Counted from the stretch's first letter, positions 37,126 through 44,018 are shown. The stretch: 49,299 bases of DNA from Acidobacteriaceae bacterium (GCA_003151435.1 PLXP01000110.1:1-49299), one strand, 5' to 3'. Notes: generated by a model not told the origin, from the sequence alone. Numbers and translations are program-made.

Positions 37126-37323
37126 ATGGCTAACGTACTCAACACCGAGAAGCCTAGACGACCCGGACGCCCGCCCCTGCCTACTGGCAACGCCAAAGCC
37201 GTCATGCTGCGCGTTCGCCTTACCCCTGATGAGCATCAGGCAATCGAGGCACAAGCCAAAGCTAACGGTAAAACCGTATCCGCTTGGATACGCGAGATGC
37301 TTATTCCTTCTGTTGCGGCATAA
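37126..37323 (+). CDS. Ribbon-helix-helix (CopG/Arc-type) DNA-binding protein
   Basis: This 65-aa protein has a basic N-terminus (TEKPRRPGRPPLP) with an AT-hook-like RPGRP segment, then a ribbon-helix-helix fold. The beta strand is VMLRVRLTPDEH, helix 1 is EHQAIEAQAKANG and helix 2 is TVSAWIREML. RHH dimers usually bind inverted repeats, and the 11-bp inverted repeat in its own promoter is a fitting target. The opening MANVLNTEK resembles, from memory, the start of some IS1-like transposase proteins of Acidobacteriota, which could mean that the gene took over the transposase start region. The stop lies 10 bp before the right inverted repeat. No ribosome binding site precedes the ATG. Confidence 0.85.
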   Translation: MANVLNTEKPRRPGRPPLPTGNAKAVMLRVRLTPDEHQAIEAQAKANGKTVSAWIREMLIPSVAA

Positions 37324-37333
37324 GGGCTGCAAT

Positions 37334-37351
37334 TCAAATTAGGACACTACC
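37334..37351. repeat. Right terminal inverted repeat of the element
   Basis: TCAAATTAGGACACTACC, the exact reverse complement of 36082-36099, immediately followed by the second GCCCATCG. Confidence 0.93.
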
Positions 37352-37359
37352 GCCCATCG
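37352..37359. repeat. 8-bp target-site duplication, right copy
   Basis: GCCCATCG, identical to 36074-36081. Confidence 0.92.
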
Positions 37360-37486
37360 CATCACTTGGCGCGCGGGCGTGCTGGAGGCGTATCCTTGAA
37401 ACTTACTGCCCAATTGTTCGTTAATGGTGAATCGGACCCGGCCGCCCAGGATTCCATCGGAGAGCCGGTTAATGTACAGGGGAATA

Positions 37487-37626
37487 CAGGCTGCGGAAAA
37501 ACCCGGCTCTGTGTCAGGGCACGACTTTAGTCGTGTCGCAAACGCTTGAAAATAAAGAGTCGGGCTTTAGCCCTTGAGGGATGATTTCTGGATATTCGCA
37601 TTGGATCGGCCTTTTTCCGCAGCCTG
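37487..37626. repeat. Complete family B element with perfect 15-bp inverted ends
   Basis: The element is bounded by CAGGCTGCGGAAAAA (37487-37501) and TTTTTCCGCAGCCTG (37612-37626), exact reverse complements. It holds two further internal palindromes: GGCACGACTTTAGTCGTG and GGGCTTTAGCCC. This nested-palindrome, 140-bp layout resembles MITE or REP-doublet elements. It is the best copy in the window and defines the family ends. Confidence 0.85.
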
Positions 37627-37655
37627 ACTAGCCCGTCCCCTCTTTTGGTAATCGA

Positions 37656-39407
37656 ATGAAGATTTTTCTCAGCTTTGCGGTTCTGGTCGCCGGGTCCATT
37701 CTCGCGCAGCCGTCCGCGGCCCGCGATCTGGTCGTTTCGCGCACCCTCATCGAAGACGTATCCGGCACGCTGACAATCGCCGATGTGGCGCACCGCGAGG
37801 GAAAACCTGTCGGGCCGAGTCTTTCCATTGGCAGTACGCAATCTGTGTATTGGATGCGCTTGGAGGTTCAGGCTCCGGCTCATGGCAGCCAGGTCGTACT
37901 CTTCATTCGCCCCAGCTTTATCAATGAGATTCGCCTCTACGAAGCCGGCCCCGGTGATCCCATGGGCTGGAAGACACGCGTGATAGGCAATCGCATTCCC
38001 TTTCGGCAGCGTGACCGAGCCAGGTTCTCCCTGGGCTTCGATGTCAACACGACATCGCAGGGGGGAACCTTCTATCTTCGCTTCAAAACCATCAGCCCCC
38101 TGGACATTCAAGCCCAAGCCCTGGAACCCGCGGAGGCTGATCGCCTGGACCACAAACGCGATCTGGTGGAAGTTTTTTTCGTTACCTCCATGCTGCTGTT
38201 ACTGCTTTGGGCACTCCACAGCTATCTGCTTGACCGCCAGCCGGTGGTGGGCCTGTTTGCCCTTCATCAGGCGGCTTACACCCTCTTCGGCATCGCTGCC
38301 ACCGGGTATCTGGCGCCCATAACCACCGCGCGCTTTCCTTATGTGGCAGATTGGCTGAACGCAATTCTCTATCTTGCCATCAGCTTCACCAGCCTGCTTT
38401 TCTGCCGCCGCCTTTTCAAGCCTTATGAGCCGCCGGCTCTCCTGATGCGCGGCCTCACGCTGCTGCCCTTCACCTTCCCCATTCTGCTCGCAGCCTACGT
38501 TCTTGGTTACAATGCCTTTGCCATCAACGGCAATGCGGTCGTCATCAAGATCACCTGGATCTATTTTGTTGTCGTGGCCTTTTCCCTGCGCAAAGAAAGC
38601 ACGCCCAGAAGGCGTTACTTACAAGTCTTCTTTGTCTCAATTTTCTTGAATAACGCGGTGTTCTGGCTTGCCAGCCGAAACGATTGGATTGCCTCCAAAG
38701 TCAACCTGAGCGCCGTGCAGACCCTGGTCATAGACGGTCTGGTGATCGGAGGCCTCTTCGCCCTGATCCTGCACTCCCGCGCGCGCCAAACACTCCGCGG
38801 CGCCCAACGGGCCGCAATGAATCTGATTCTGGTCCAGAAGAAATTTGAGGTCGAACAGGAACTCAAAAAGCAGTACAAGGTTGAAGCCCAGACGGACTAC
38901 CTGACAGGACTCTGCAATCGCCGCCGGTTCATTGAACTGGCCGAACGCGAGTTGACGCGAGCCATCCGTTTTCAACGGCCGGTCGCGCTGCTGGTCATCG
39001 ACATCGACCACTTCAAAGCCACCAACGATACCTGGGGACACAGCACGGGTGACCTCGTTCTCAAGCGAGTGTCATCCGTCATTCGCCACGGCCTGCGCGA
39101 CGAAGATATCCTGGGACGCATCGGTGGAGAAGAGTTCGCAGCCCTGATTGTCGAGACGGGCGGCGACGAAGCTTTCGAGGTCGCACAAAGGGTCTGCACC
39201 ACAGTGGCCGATGCCTGCGTCTCCTCACAAGGCGGTGACCAGGTTTGCGTGAGCGTTTCCATCGGACTCGCCGAATTGAATGGACGAAGCATCGACATCG
39301 ATACTTTGCTGCGTGAGGCAGACGAGGCGATGTACGGCGCCAAGCGAGCAGGCCGCAATCGCGTCTTCGTCAACAAGGGCGTGGCGACAGAACAGCCCCG
39401 CTGGTAG
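37656..39407 (+). CDS. Membrane diguanylate cyclase (7TMR-DISM with GGDEF)
   Basis: This 583-aa protein begins with a signal peptide (MKIFLSFAVLVAGSILAQ) and a periplasmic beta domain (about residues 25-165, 7TMR-DISMED2-like: QSVYWMRLEVQAPAHGSQVV). Seven hydrophobic helices follow (about 170-385, starting FFVTSMLLLLLWAL), then a short coiled coil (QKKFEVEQELKKQYKVEAQT). The C-terminus is a complete GGDEF domain (about 415-575) with LTGLCNRRRF, the active-site RIGGEEF and, five residues before it, RDED, the inhibitory I-site (RxxD). It should make c-di-GMP from GTP in response to a periplasmic ligand. It is transcribed alone, just after a family B repeat. Confidence 0.93.
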   Translation: MKIFLSFAVLVAGSILAQPSAARDLVVSRTLIEDVSGTLTIADVAHREGKPVGPSLSIGSTQSVYWMRLEVQAPAHGSQVVLFIRPSFINEIRLYEAGPGDPMGWKTRVIGNRIPFRQRDRARFSLGFDVNTTSQGGTFYLRFKTISPLDIQAQALEPAEADRLDHKRDLVEVFFVTSMLLLLLWALHSYLLDRQPVVGLFALHQAAYTLFGIAATGYLAPITTARFPYVADWLNAILYLAISFTSLLFCRRLFKPYEPPALLMRGLTLLPFTFPILLAAYVLGYNAFAINGNAVVIKITWIYFVVVAFSLRKESTPRRRYLQVFFVSIFLNNAVFWLASRNDWIASKVNLSAVQTLVIDGLVIGGLFALILHSRARQTLRGAQRAAMNLILVQKKFEVEQELKKQYKVEAQTDYLTGLCNRRRFIELAERELTRAIRFQRPVALLVIDIDHFKATNDTWGHSTGDLVLKRVSSVIRHGLRDEDILGRIGGEEFAALIVETGGDEAFEVAQRVCTTVADACVSSQGGDQVCVSVSIGLAELNGRSIDIDTLLREADEAMYGAKRAGRNRVFVNKGVATEQPRW

Positions 39408-39473
39408 AATTCCCCCGACACCAAACCAGATCGGGATTCGGGGGGAACGGCCAGGGCATTTGCTTGCGATCTT

Positions 39474-39600
39474 TTCACCAGGCGTAGCTTTATGGCAGGC
39501 GCCGGAGCTTTGGCGGCGGGTTCTCTGCTGCCGGGCTGGGCGAGTGGCTCGACGACGACTTGAGCCTGCCCTGCTATCGCTACACCGGGCGGGAGGCCCA
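39474..39600 (+). pseudogene. Possible remnant of a Tat-exported protein gene
   Basis: One frame reads FTRRSFMAGAGALAAGSLLP from 39474, an excellent twin-arginine signal (TRRSF then a hydrophobic Ala/Gly/Leu stretch). A stop follows soon after, but a neighbouring frame continues DDDLSLPCYRYTG with coding-like content up to where repeat DNA begins at about 39590. This looks like the 5' end of a lost gene with a frameshift and the rest replaced by repeats. There is no clear start codon, so it is tentative. Confidence 0.35.
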
Positions 39601-39829
39601 CCCTGACCCACCAACTCCGGGTGTTCCATCCTTTCGCAGTCTCACCGCGAAAGGGTGGGAGACCACCAACCCCAACCCTTCGGCGCTTGAAGTCCTAGTC
39701 ACCCTTCTCCTCCCACCCACCGCGGCGGGAGGCCAACCCTGACCCACCAAGTCCGGGTGGGAGACCACGAACCCCGACCTTTCGGCGTTTCAAATCCCGG
39801 TCACCCTTCCCCTCCCTCCCATCGCGCCA
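39589..39829. repeat. Imperfect tandem duplication containing a family A element
   Basis: The unit start GCGGGAGGCCCACCCTGACC occurs at 39589 and again (GCGGGAGGCCAACCCTGACC) at about 39727. The parts GGGTGGGAGACCACCAACCC (39654) and GGGTGGGAGACCACGAACCC (39757) are likewise followed by matching 50-bp tails. The second unit lacks the family A hairpin (CCATCCTTTCGC to GCGAAAGG) found in the first. Confidence 0.75.
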
Positions 39830-40079
39830 ACAACCCTCCAAAGAAGCTCCAAACAATGCCCTCAAAAACTCCTGCGAACCCCCAATTCCGCCGCCTTCCA
39901 CGGCATTTCTTGCCCCGTTTCGACGCATCGCGGGCCGACTTTTGACGTTTTACCAGGCCCCCTCACACGTCGCACCGCAGGTCGACATCTCTTGGTCCTT
40001 CAAACCGCGCCAACTCCCTCTTTCCTTGACGCGGCGGGTGGCCCTCCCTCGGTTTGTTTTCCTCTCCCCAACCACAAAT

Positions 40080-40130
40080 CCGGGCCCCACCCTTCGCGCA
40101 TTTTGCGAAGGGTGGGAAACCACGAACCCC
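40080..40130. repeat. Interspersed hairpin repeat, family A (short form)
   Basis: CCGGGCCCCACCCTTCGCGC, loop, TTGCGAAGGGTGGG, then AAACCACGAACCCC. The stem CCCACCCTTCGC/GCGAAGGGTGGG is 12 bp long and perfect, longer than in other copies. Confidence 0.7.
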
Positions 40131-40298
40131 GGCCCGACAGAGACTAGGATTCATGTGAACCCAAAATGCGCCCTCACCCTTATTGGAGGCACTCTCCTGT
40201 GAAAAGCAGTCCGGCACGATGGAGGGACGTTTTTCGCAGTCGGCTATAAGTCGCTAATGATCCGCACCCAGTCAGGCCGCCTACCGTTCAGGCGCTCC

Positions 40299-40703
40299 TT
40301 ATTGTGATCGAAAGAATCCGAAGATCAACACGGCCAACACCGTAAGGCTCACCGCGACATAGAGCTTGTCGCGCTCGATAGCGAACGCCACCAGCGCGAA
40401 CACCACCCTCGCCACCGGGGTCGCAATCAGCAGCAGCACTCCCAACTGAATGATGGCTGCCGGATCTGCTGCCGCAATGCCGTGACCCAGGCCGCGCAAG
40501 CTCCGCAGATCCGCCGGCGCGCTTGAAAATACGCGGTAATTGGGAGCCGTCGCATGGTGCGCGCGAACGTAGAGCACGCCCCCAACCAGCACCACGAACG
40601 ACGCCAGCAGAACGCCCACCTGCAGCAGCCGCCCCATGGCGATCTCCATCCGCCGATCGTCGAATTTCAGTGAGTGCGCGCCAGCCCGTTGGAATGTCGT
40701 CAT
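40299..40703 (-). CDS. DUF1634-family membrane protein
   Basis: This 134-aa protein has three hydrophobic helices: LLQVGVLLASFVVLVGGVLYVR, AAIIQLGVLLLIATPVARVVFALVAF, and YVAVSLTVLAVLIFGFF at the end. The order, with PVARV and RDKLYV between helices, fits DUF1634 (PF07843), a family often found next to TauE/SafE permeases. The ATG overlaps the stop of the TauE-like gene by 4 bp (ATGA), so the two are made together. It probably helps or forms a complex with the permease; its own activity is unknown. Confidence 0.8.
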   Translation of the reverse strand: MTTFQRAGAHSLKFDDRRMEIAMGRLLQVGVLLASFVVLVGGVLYVRAHHATAPNYRVFSSAPADLRSLRGLGHGIAAADPAAIIQLGVLLLIATPVARVVFALVAFAIERDKLYVAVSLTVLAVLIFGFFRSQ

Positions 40704-41539
40704 AGCTTCATCACCCCGTTGGCGATCATCTCCACGCCCAGCGCCAGAATGACCCAGGTAAAGACCGTGCGCAGCAAAGAGACGCGCGCTCTCACCAGGT
40801 AGCGCGCTCCGGCCAGCGAACCGCATAGCACGCCCAGCATCACGGGAAACGCGAGTCCCGGGTCGATAAAGCCGCGGTGCAGATAGATGCCGGCGCTGGC
40901 GGCTGCTGTTACGCCGATCATGAAGTTGCTCGTGGTCGTGGACACCTTGAAAGGCACTTTCATGATGCGGTCCATGGCCAGCACTTTCACCGCGCCCGAA
41001 CCGATACCGAGCAGTCCTGAAAGCGTGCCCGCGCCAAACATCATGGCGGCGCCGCCCGGTATGTGCTCCACTTCATAGCGGCAGGGCTTCCCGTCGCGGC
41101 CGGGATACTCGCCCGACAGCTTCAGCTTGTCTGACCACGGGCTACCCTTCCCCATGTCCGGCACTGGATTGCGCGCCTGCTGCCAGGAGAGGTAGGCAGA
41201 ATAAATCAGCACCGCGCCGAAGATGATGGCCAGCGCCTGCGTATGAATGTGTGTCGCCAGAAACGAACCGAAAATCGCGCCGATCGTGGTGGCCACTTCC
41301 AGAAACATCCCGATACGTACGCTGGAAAATCCTTCCCGCACATAGGCCGCCGCCGCGCCGGAAGAAGTGGCAATGACGGAGATGAGCGAGGCTCCGATCG
41401 CGTAGCGGATGTCGACGTGAAACACCAGTGTCATCAGCGGAACCAGGACCACGCCGCCACCCAGCCCGGTCAGCGAGCCCAGAGCGCCCGCGGCCAGCGA
41501 TCCCACAAACAGCAGCGCGGTGAACACAACCAGAGTCAT
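40700..41539 (-). CDS. TauE/SafE-family anion permease
   Basis: This 279-aa inner-membrane protein has about eight hydrophobic helices. The first has GALGSLTGLGGGVVLVPLMT, the signature glycine-rich loop of the TauE/SafE family, repeated in weaker form in the second half (GTLSGLLGIGSGAVKVLAM). Members move sulfite, sulfoacetate or other organic anions out of the cell. A central hydrophilic loop (QQARNPVPDMGKG to CRYEVEHIPGG) is larger than in many homologues and is often seen in the DUF1634-paired subgroup. The ATG at 41539 is chosen because the longer upstream frame adds no hydrophobic or conserved sequence. Substrate unknown. Confidence 0.85.
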   Translation of the reverse strand: MTLVVFTALLFVGSLAAGALGSLTGLGGGVVLVPLMTLVFHVDIRYAIGASLISVIATSSGAAAAYVREGFSSVRIGMFLEVATTIGAIFGSFLATHIHTQALAIIFGAVLIYSAYLSWQQARNPVPDMGKGSPWSDKLKLSGEYPGRDGKPCRYEVEHIPGGAAMMFGAGTLSGLLGIGSGAVKVLAMDRIMKVPFKVSTTTSNFMIGVTAAASAGIYLHRGFIDPGLAFPVMLGVLCGSLAGARYLVRARVSLLRTVFTWVILALGVEMIANGVMKL

Positions 41540-41630
41540 ATCCAGGACCCACTCAAGACCTTCGATGCTCGTTCGTACAGCGCTGAGGCGCACCTTTCGG
41601 TGCCGCGGAAAAGCCAATAGGAGGGGGCTG

Positions 41631-42086
41631 CTAGTTGGGTGTACCGATGGTCTCGGCGGCAGCAAAGGTGCACTCGCGGCACTGGCAACTGCGGCGCAGG
41701 TACTCCCATGAGTAGATACCTGCCGAGTGCCCATCGAGCCAGTTGAACTGGAGCGCGTAGCGGCCCACCGCTTGGGCGCTGGCGGGCTTCACGGGCGGGG
41801 AATACATGGGCAGCAATTCGGCAGGCTTGGCCTTGGGCTGTCCCGCCTTGCGGCCCTCGGTCTTGCGCTCCTCAATGCAGGTGGCACAGGGGCAGCCATT
41901 GCGCAGCCACACAAAACTCCATGCGCTCCGGTGCCCATCCACCCAATCGATCTCCAGGCCCTTGCCCTCCGTCAAAAGCACGCGAACCTTCTCCGGAGTA
42001 ATGGCGATGCGCGGCAGGGGGCGTTCCGCCTCGGCTTCTTTAGCGGTCTCTTCCCGGGTTGCAATGCGGATGCCTTCGTGGCTCAT
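41631..42086 (-). CDS. DUF971-domain protein with two Cys clusters
   Basis: This 151-aa protein contains the domain found at the N-terminus of gamma-butyrobetaine hydroxylases (DUF971, PF06155): GLEIDWVDGHRSAWSFVWLR, then CPCATC, and later YALQFNWLDGHSAGIYSWEYLR with CQCREC. The two Cys clusters probably bind a metal, zinc or an Fe-S cluster. Free-standing DUF971 proteins are widespread, and some are placed near Fe-S and ApbC/Mrp genes; a role in metal handling is inferred. It lies between two permease genes on the same strand. Confidence 0.85.
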   Translation of the reverse strand: MSHEGIRIATREETAKEAEAERPLPRIAITPEKVRVLLTEGKGLEIDWVDGHRSAWSFVWLRNGCPCATCIEERKTEGRKAGQPKAKPAELLPMYSPPVKPASAQAVGRYALQFNWLDGHSAGIYSWEYLRRSCQCRECTFAAAETIGTPN

Positions 42087-42099
42087 GTTTCTATTCTAA

Positions 42100-42134
42100 G
42101 GGAACGGGGAATAAGGTACGAGGGAACGGGGATC
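42100..42134. repeat. Family F repeat (GGGAACGGGG type)
   Basis: GGGAACGGGGAATAAGG and ACGAGGGAACGGGGATCAG lie here, with the inverted counterpart TGTTCCCTATTCCCGG at 42219-42238. The pair matches the arrangement at 24852/25157 and flanks about 85 bp with no gene. Confidence 0.65.
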
Positions 42135-42218
42135 AGTTGATGGCAGGTTTGATCGAGAATTGTGGGTTCATCATAAAGGTAGCGAGTTAGCAGGTTAGCG
42201 GCTTGCGTTGCCTGCTTT

Positions 42219-42238
42219 CTGTTCCCTATTCCCGGCAT
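42219..42238. repeat. Family F repeat, inverted orientation
   Basis: CTGTTCCCTATTCCCGGC, reverse complement of the 42100-42134 motif with few differences. It ends immediately before the stop of the second permease gene. Confidence 0.6.
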
Positions 42239-42241
42239 TTT

Positions 42242-43030
42242 TCACTTCTTCCAGAAGAACCACGCCGACATCCCAAACCCAATGGCGATCACCAGGCCGC
42301 GGAGCACCGGCTGCGGAATCAGTCGTGCAAAACGGGCGGACGTGTACCCGCCGATGGCGCACGCCACCATCGCCAGCAGGCAGTAGCGCCACTCCACCCA
42401 GCCGCCAAAGACGAATAGCAGGAACGCGATGCCATTGGCCATCGAAGTGGCAACCACCTTCAAGGCGTTGATCTCGTTCATGTCCTGATAGCCGAACAGC
42501 GACAACAGCGTAATGATCAGAAAACCGGCCCCCGCGCCAAAATATCCGATATAAAAACACACCACGATTGTGCAGAGAAAGACGAGCATCCGGTGCGGCT
42601 TCCGGTCGCCGTGCACCAGGCTTCCCCTGCGGCGTTCCATCCAGCGGGAAACGGGGCCGCTCAGCGCAAATATGGTGGCCGCGAACAGCAGCAGCCACGG
42701 AACCAGGTGGAGAAATGTGGTTTGCGGCGTGTGCAGCAGCACCAGGGCGCCGGCAGTTCCTCCCAACAGCCCGGCGAGGGCCATGGGGACCACGAGGTGC
42801 GGGTTCTTGCGAATGTCTTCCCGATAGGCGGCGATGGACGTAAGCTGGCCCGGCCACAGCGCTACCGTATTGGTGGCATTGGCCTGGACCGGCAGCATAC
42901 CCGTACCGAGCATGGCCGGGAAGGACAAAAACGAGCCCCCGCCGGCCACGGCGTTGAGCACTCCGGCCAGAAACGCGGCAACGATCAGCCATGCCCACGA
43001 CCAGGTCATGAAAGCGGGAAGATGCGTCAT
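42242..43030 (-). CDS. TauE/SafE-family permease (second copy)
   Basis: This 262-aa inner-membrane protein has seven to eight helices and the family loop LAGVLNAVAGGGSFLSFPAM in its first repeat and FGAGAGFLIITLLSLFG in its second. It is only distantly related to the permease at 40700, belonging to the shorter YfcA-like subgroup. Its promoter lies in 43031-43150. It probably exports a small sulfur-containing or organic anion. Nothing in the sequence defines the substrate, and no sulfur-metabolism gene is in the window. Confidence 0.85.
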   Translation of the reverse strand: MTHLPAFMTWSWAWLIVAAFLAGVLNAVAGGGSFLSFPAMLGTGMLPVQANATNTVALWPGQLTSIAAYREDIRKNPHLVVPMALAGLLGGTAGALVLLHTPQTTFLHLVPWLLLFAATIFALSGPVSRWMERRRGSLVHGDRKPHRMLVFLCTIVVCFYIGYFGAGAGFLIITLLSLFGYQDMNEINALKVVATSMANGIAFLLFVFGGWVEWRYCLLAMVACAIGGYTSARFARLIPQPVLRGLVIAIGFGMSAWFFWKK

Positions 43031-43179
43031 CTGTCTCTATTGTAAGGGGTTGATTGGCTGCCGGGAATCCTGTAGCGAGAGGCCACGAGGGGTGGCGCGA
43101 TCCGCCTTTGAGAGTGATCGTCCGAGCGCCTGGACGGGGCAAGCCATTGATTTAGAGGCAGATATCAACTGAATTCCGT

Positions 43180-43202
43180 ATATGAGTACGACACACTCAT
43201 AT
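43180..43202. promoter_or_regulatory. HAIR-like (HspR) operator upstream of hsp20
   Basis: ATATGAGT-N7-ACTCATAT is a perfect inverted repeat with 8-bp arms. It shares the GAGT-N7-ACTC core and spacing of the HspR-binding HAIR element (CTTGAGT-N7-ACTCAAG). It lies 18 bp before a TATACT -10 hexamer (43221-43226), i.e. over the -35 region, so bound HspR would block transcription until heat shock. Hsp20 and ClpB are typical HspR targets. Confidence 0.6.
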
Positions 43203-43304
43203 TTTATGCATCTCTGGTGCTATACTCGTTATCGGATGAAGTGAACGGCCCGGAGCTACACTCCCCGGCCGCAAACATTTCAACTGATTCGGAGGAATAT
43301 CGTG

Positions 43305-43784
43305 ATGACAATCTCTCGTTGGGACCCGTATCGTGAAGTCGTTGCACTGCAGAATCGCGTGAATTCCCTGTTCCGCGACATGAATGGCGAGAATGACCCC
43401 ACCGCCACTGCCAGCTTTGTGCCGGCGGTCGATATCTATGAAGACCCCCAGAAGGTCGTGCTCAAGCTCGAGATTCCCGGCATCGACGAGAAGGACCTGG
43501 ATGTGCGGGTGGAGAACCACACCCTGACCGTCAAAGGCGAGCGCAAGTTCGAGGCCGAGGAGAAGGAGCAGAACTTCCACCGCATCGAGCGGCGATATGG
43601 CAGCTTCTACCGCGCCTTCACGCTCCCTTCCACGGTGGACACGGAAAACGTGGGTGCCAGCTACACCGCGGGCGTGCTCAAGCTGGAGTTGATGAAGAAG
43701 CCCGAAGCCCAGCCCAAGCAGATCAAGATTAACGTTGGCAAGGGCGGCAAGGTGGAAGAGCCTGAGCTGGTGGGTGCGCGGTAA
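43305..43784 (+). CDS. Small heat-shock protein (Hsp20/alpha-crystallin)
   Basis: This 159-aa ATP-independent holdase keeps unfolding proteins soluble under stress. The alpha-crystallin domain covers about residues 40-140, with the first strand VPAVDIYEDPQKVVLKLEIP, GIDEKDLDVRVENHTLTVKG and the GVLKLELMKKPEAQPKQI terminal strand region. The N-terminal WDPYREVVALQNRVNSLF is typical of the bacterial class A group. GGAGG stands 9 nt before the ATG; the GTG three bases earlier could also start. It precedes clpB, which usually works downstream of small heat-shock proteins in disaggregation, and has a HAIR-like operator upstream. Confidence 0.93.
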   Translation: MTISRWDPYREVVALQNRVNSLFRDMNGENDPTATASFVPAVDIYEDPQKVVLKLEIPGIDEKDLDVRVENHTLTVKGERKFEAEEKEQNFHRIERRYGSFYRAFTLPSTVDTENVGASYTAGVLKLELMKKPEAQPKQIKINVGKGGKVEEPELVGAR

Positions 43785-43795
43785 GAAGAACAGTT

Positions 43796-43822
43796 GTCAG
43801 TGATCAGTTGTCAGTTGTCAGT
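43796..43822. repeat. Heptamer repeat, reverse orientation
   Basis: TCAGTGATCAGTTGTCAGTT with adjoining bases is the reverse complement of the CTGACAA/CTGACCA heptamers at 44019-44088. It lies just after the hsp20 stop, so the two sets bracket the hsp20-clpB gap as an imperfect inverted repeat. Confidence 0.75.
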
Positions 43823-44018
43823 TCTGTGCCGGGGTGAGAAAACCACCTTGCCCCGGCGCGGAACGCATGGCAACTGACGATTGTTTTTGGGGACTGCAGG
43901 CGACTCCAGCCCATTCCAGGAATCCAACCCTTGACAACGGGTGATTGACACATCGAGCAAGCGATTCAATCGAGAATGTAGTATTCGAGCAAAACGATCA
44001 CTGGCCAGCGAAACGAAA

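Larger units (their letters stand above)
36082..37351. mobile_element. Transposase-less IS-like element with two passenger genes
   Basis: A 1270-bp element is bounded by perfect 18-bp terminal inverted repeats (GGTAGTGTCCTAATTTGA, 36082-36099 and 37334-37351) and flanked by an 8-bp direct duplication (GCCCATCG). It contains two divergent genes, a ribbon-helix-helix protein and a membrane protein, and no transposase. It must therefore be mobilised in trans by an IS with the same ends. The 8-bp duplication is within the range known for IS1-type transposition, but the family is not proven. The interior looks clearly less GC-rich than its surroundings, consistent with a foreign origin. Perfect ends and duplication indicate a recent insertion. 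Confidence 0.9.
36006..37486 (-). pseudogene. Possible gene remnant split by the transposon-like element
   Basis: If the element at 36082-37351 and one copy of the 8-bp target duplication are removed, the two flanks join into one open minus-strand frame of about 66 codons. It runs from IPLYINRLSDG near the family B edge, through PARQVMRWAQTWW at the joint, to a TAA at 36006-36008. GC at third codon positions is higher than at first positions (roughly 68 against 55% in the upstream part), favouring this strand. The opposite strand is open as well, so the call is uncertain. No start is visible, because family B repeat DNA begins at 37487. No family was recognised. Confidence 0.35.
39408..40298. 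other. 890-bp intergenic region of repeats and gene remnants
   Basis: Apart from the possible Tat-signal remnant (39474-39600), this gap holds a family A copy (about 39619-39670), an imperfect tandem duplication (39589-39829) and another family A copy (40080-40130). A 15-codon frame near 40153 resembles a truncated signal peptide but has no continuation. No intact gene can be supported. Confidence 0.55.

Noticed and set aside
40153..40201. Short frame starting MNPKCALTLIGG, like a truncated signal peptide
   Set aside because: It stops after about 15 codons with no continuation in any frame.
42195..43142. Minus-strand frame of about 315 codons overlapping the second permease gene
   Set aside because: The other minus-strand frame (42242-43030) has clear TauE helices and glycine motifs; this one has none.
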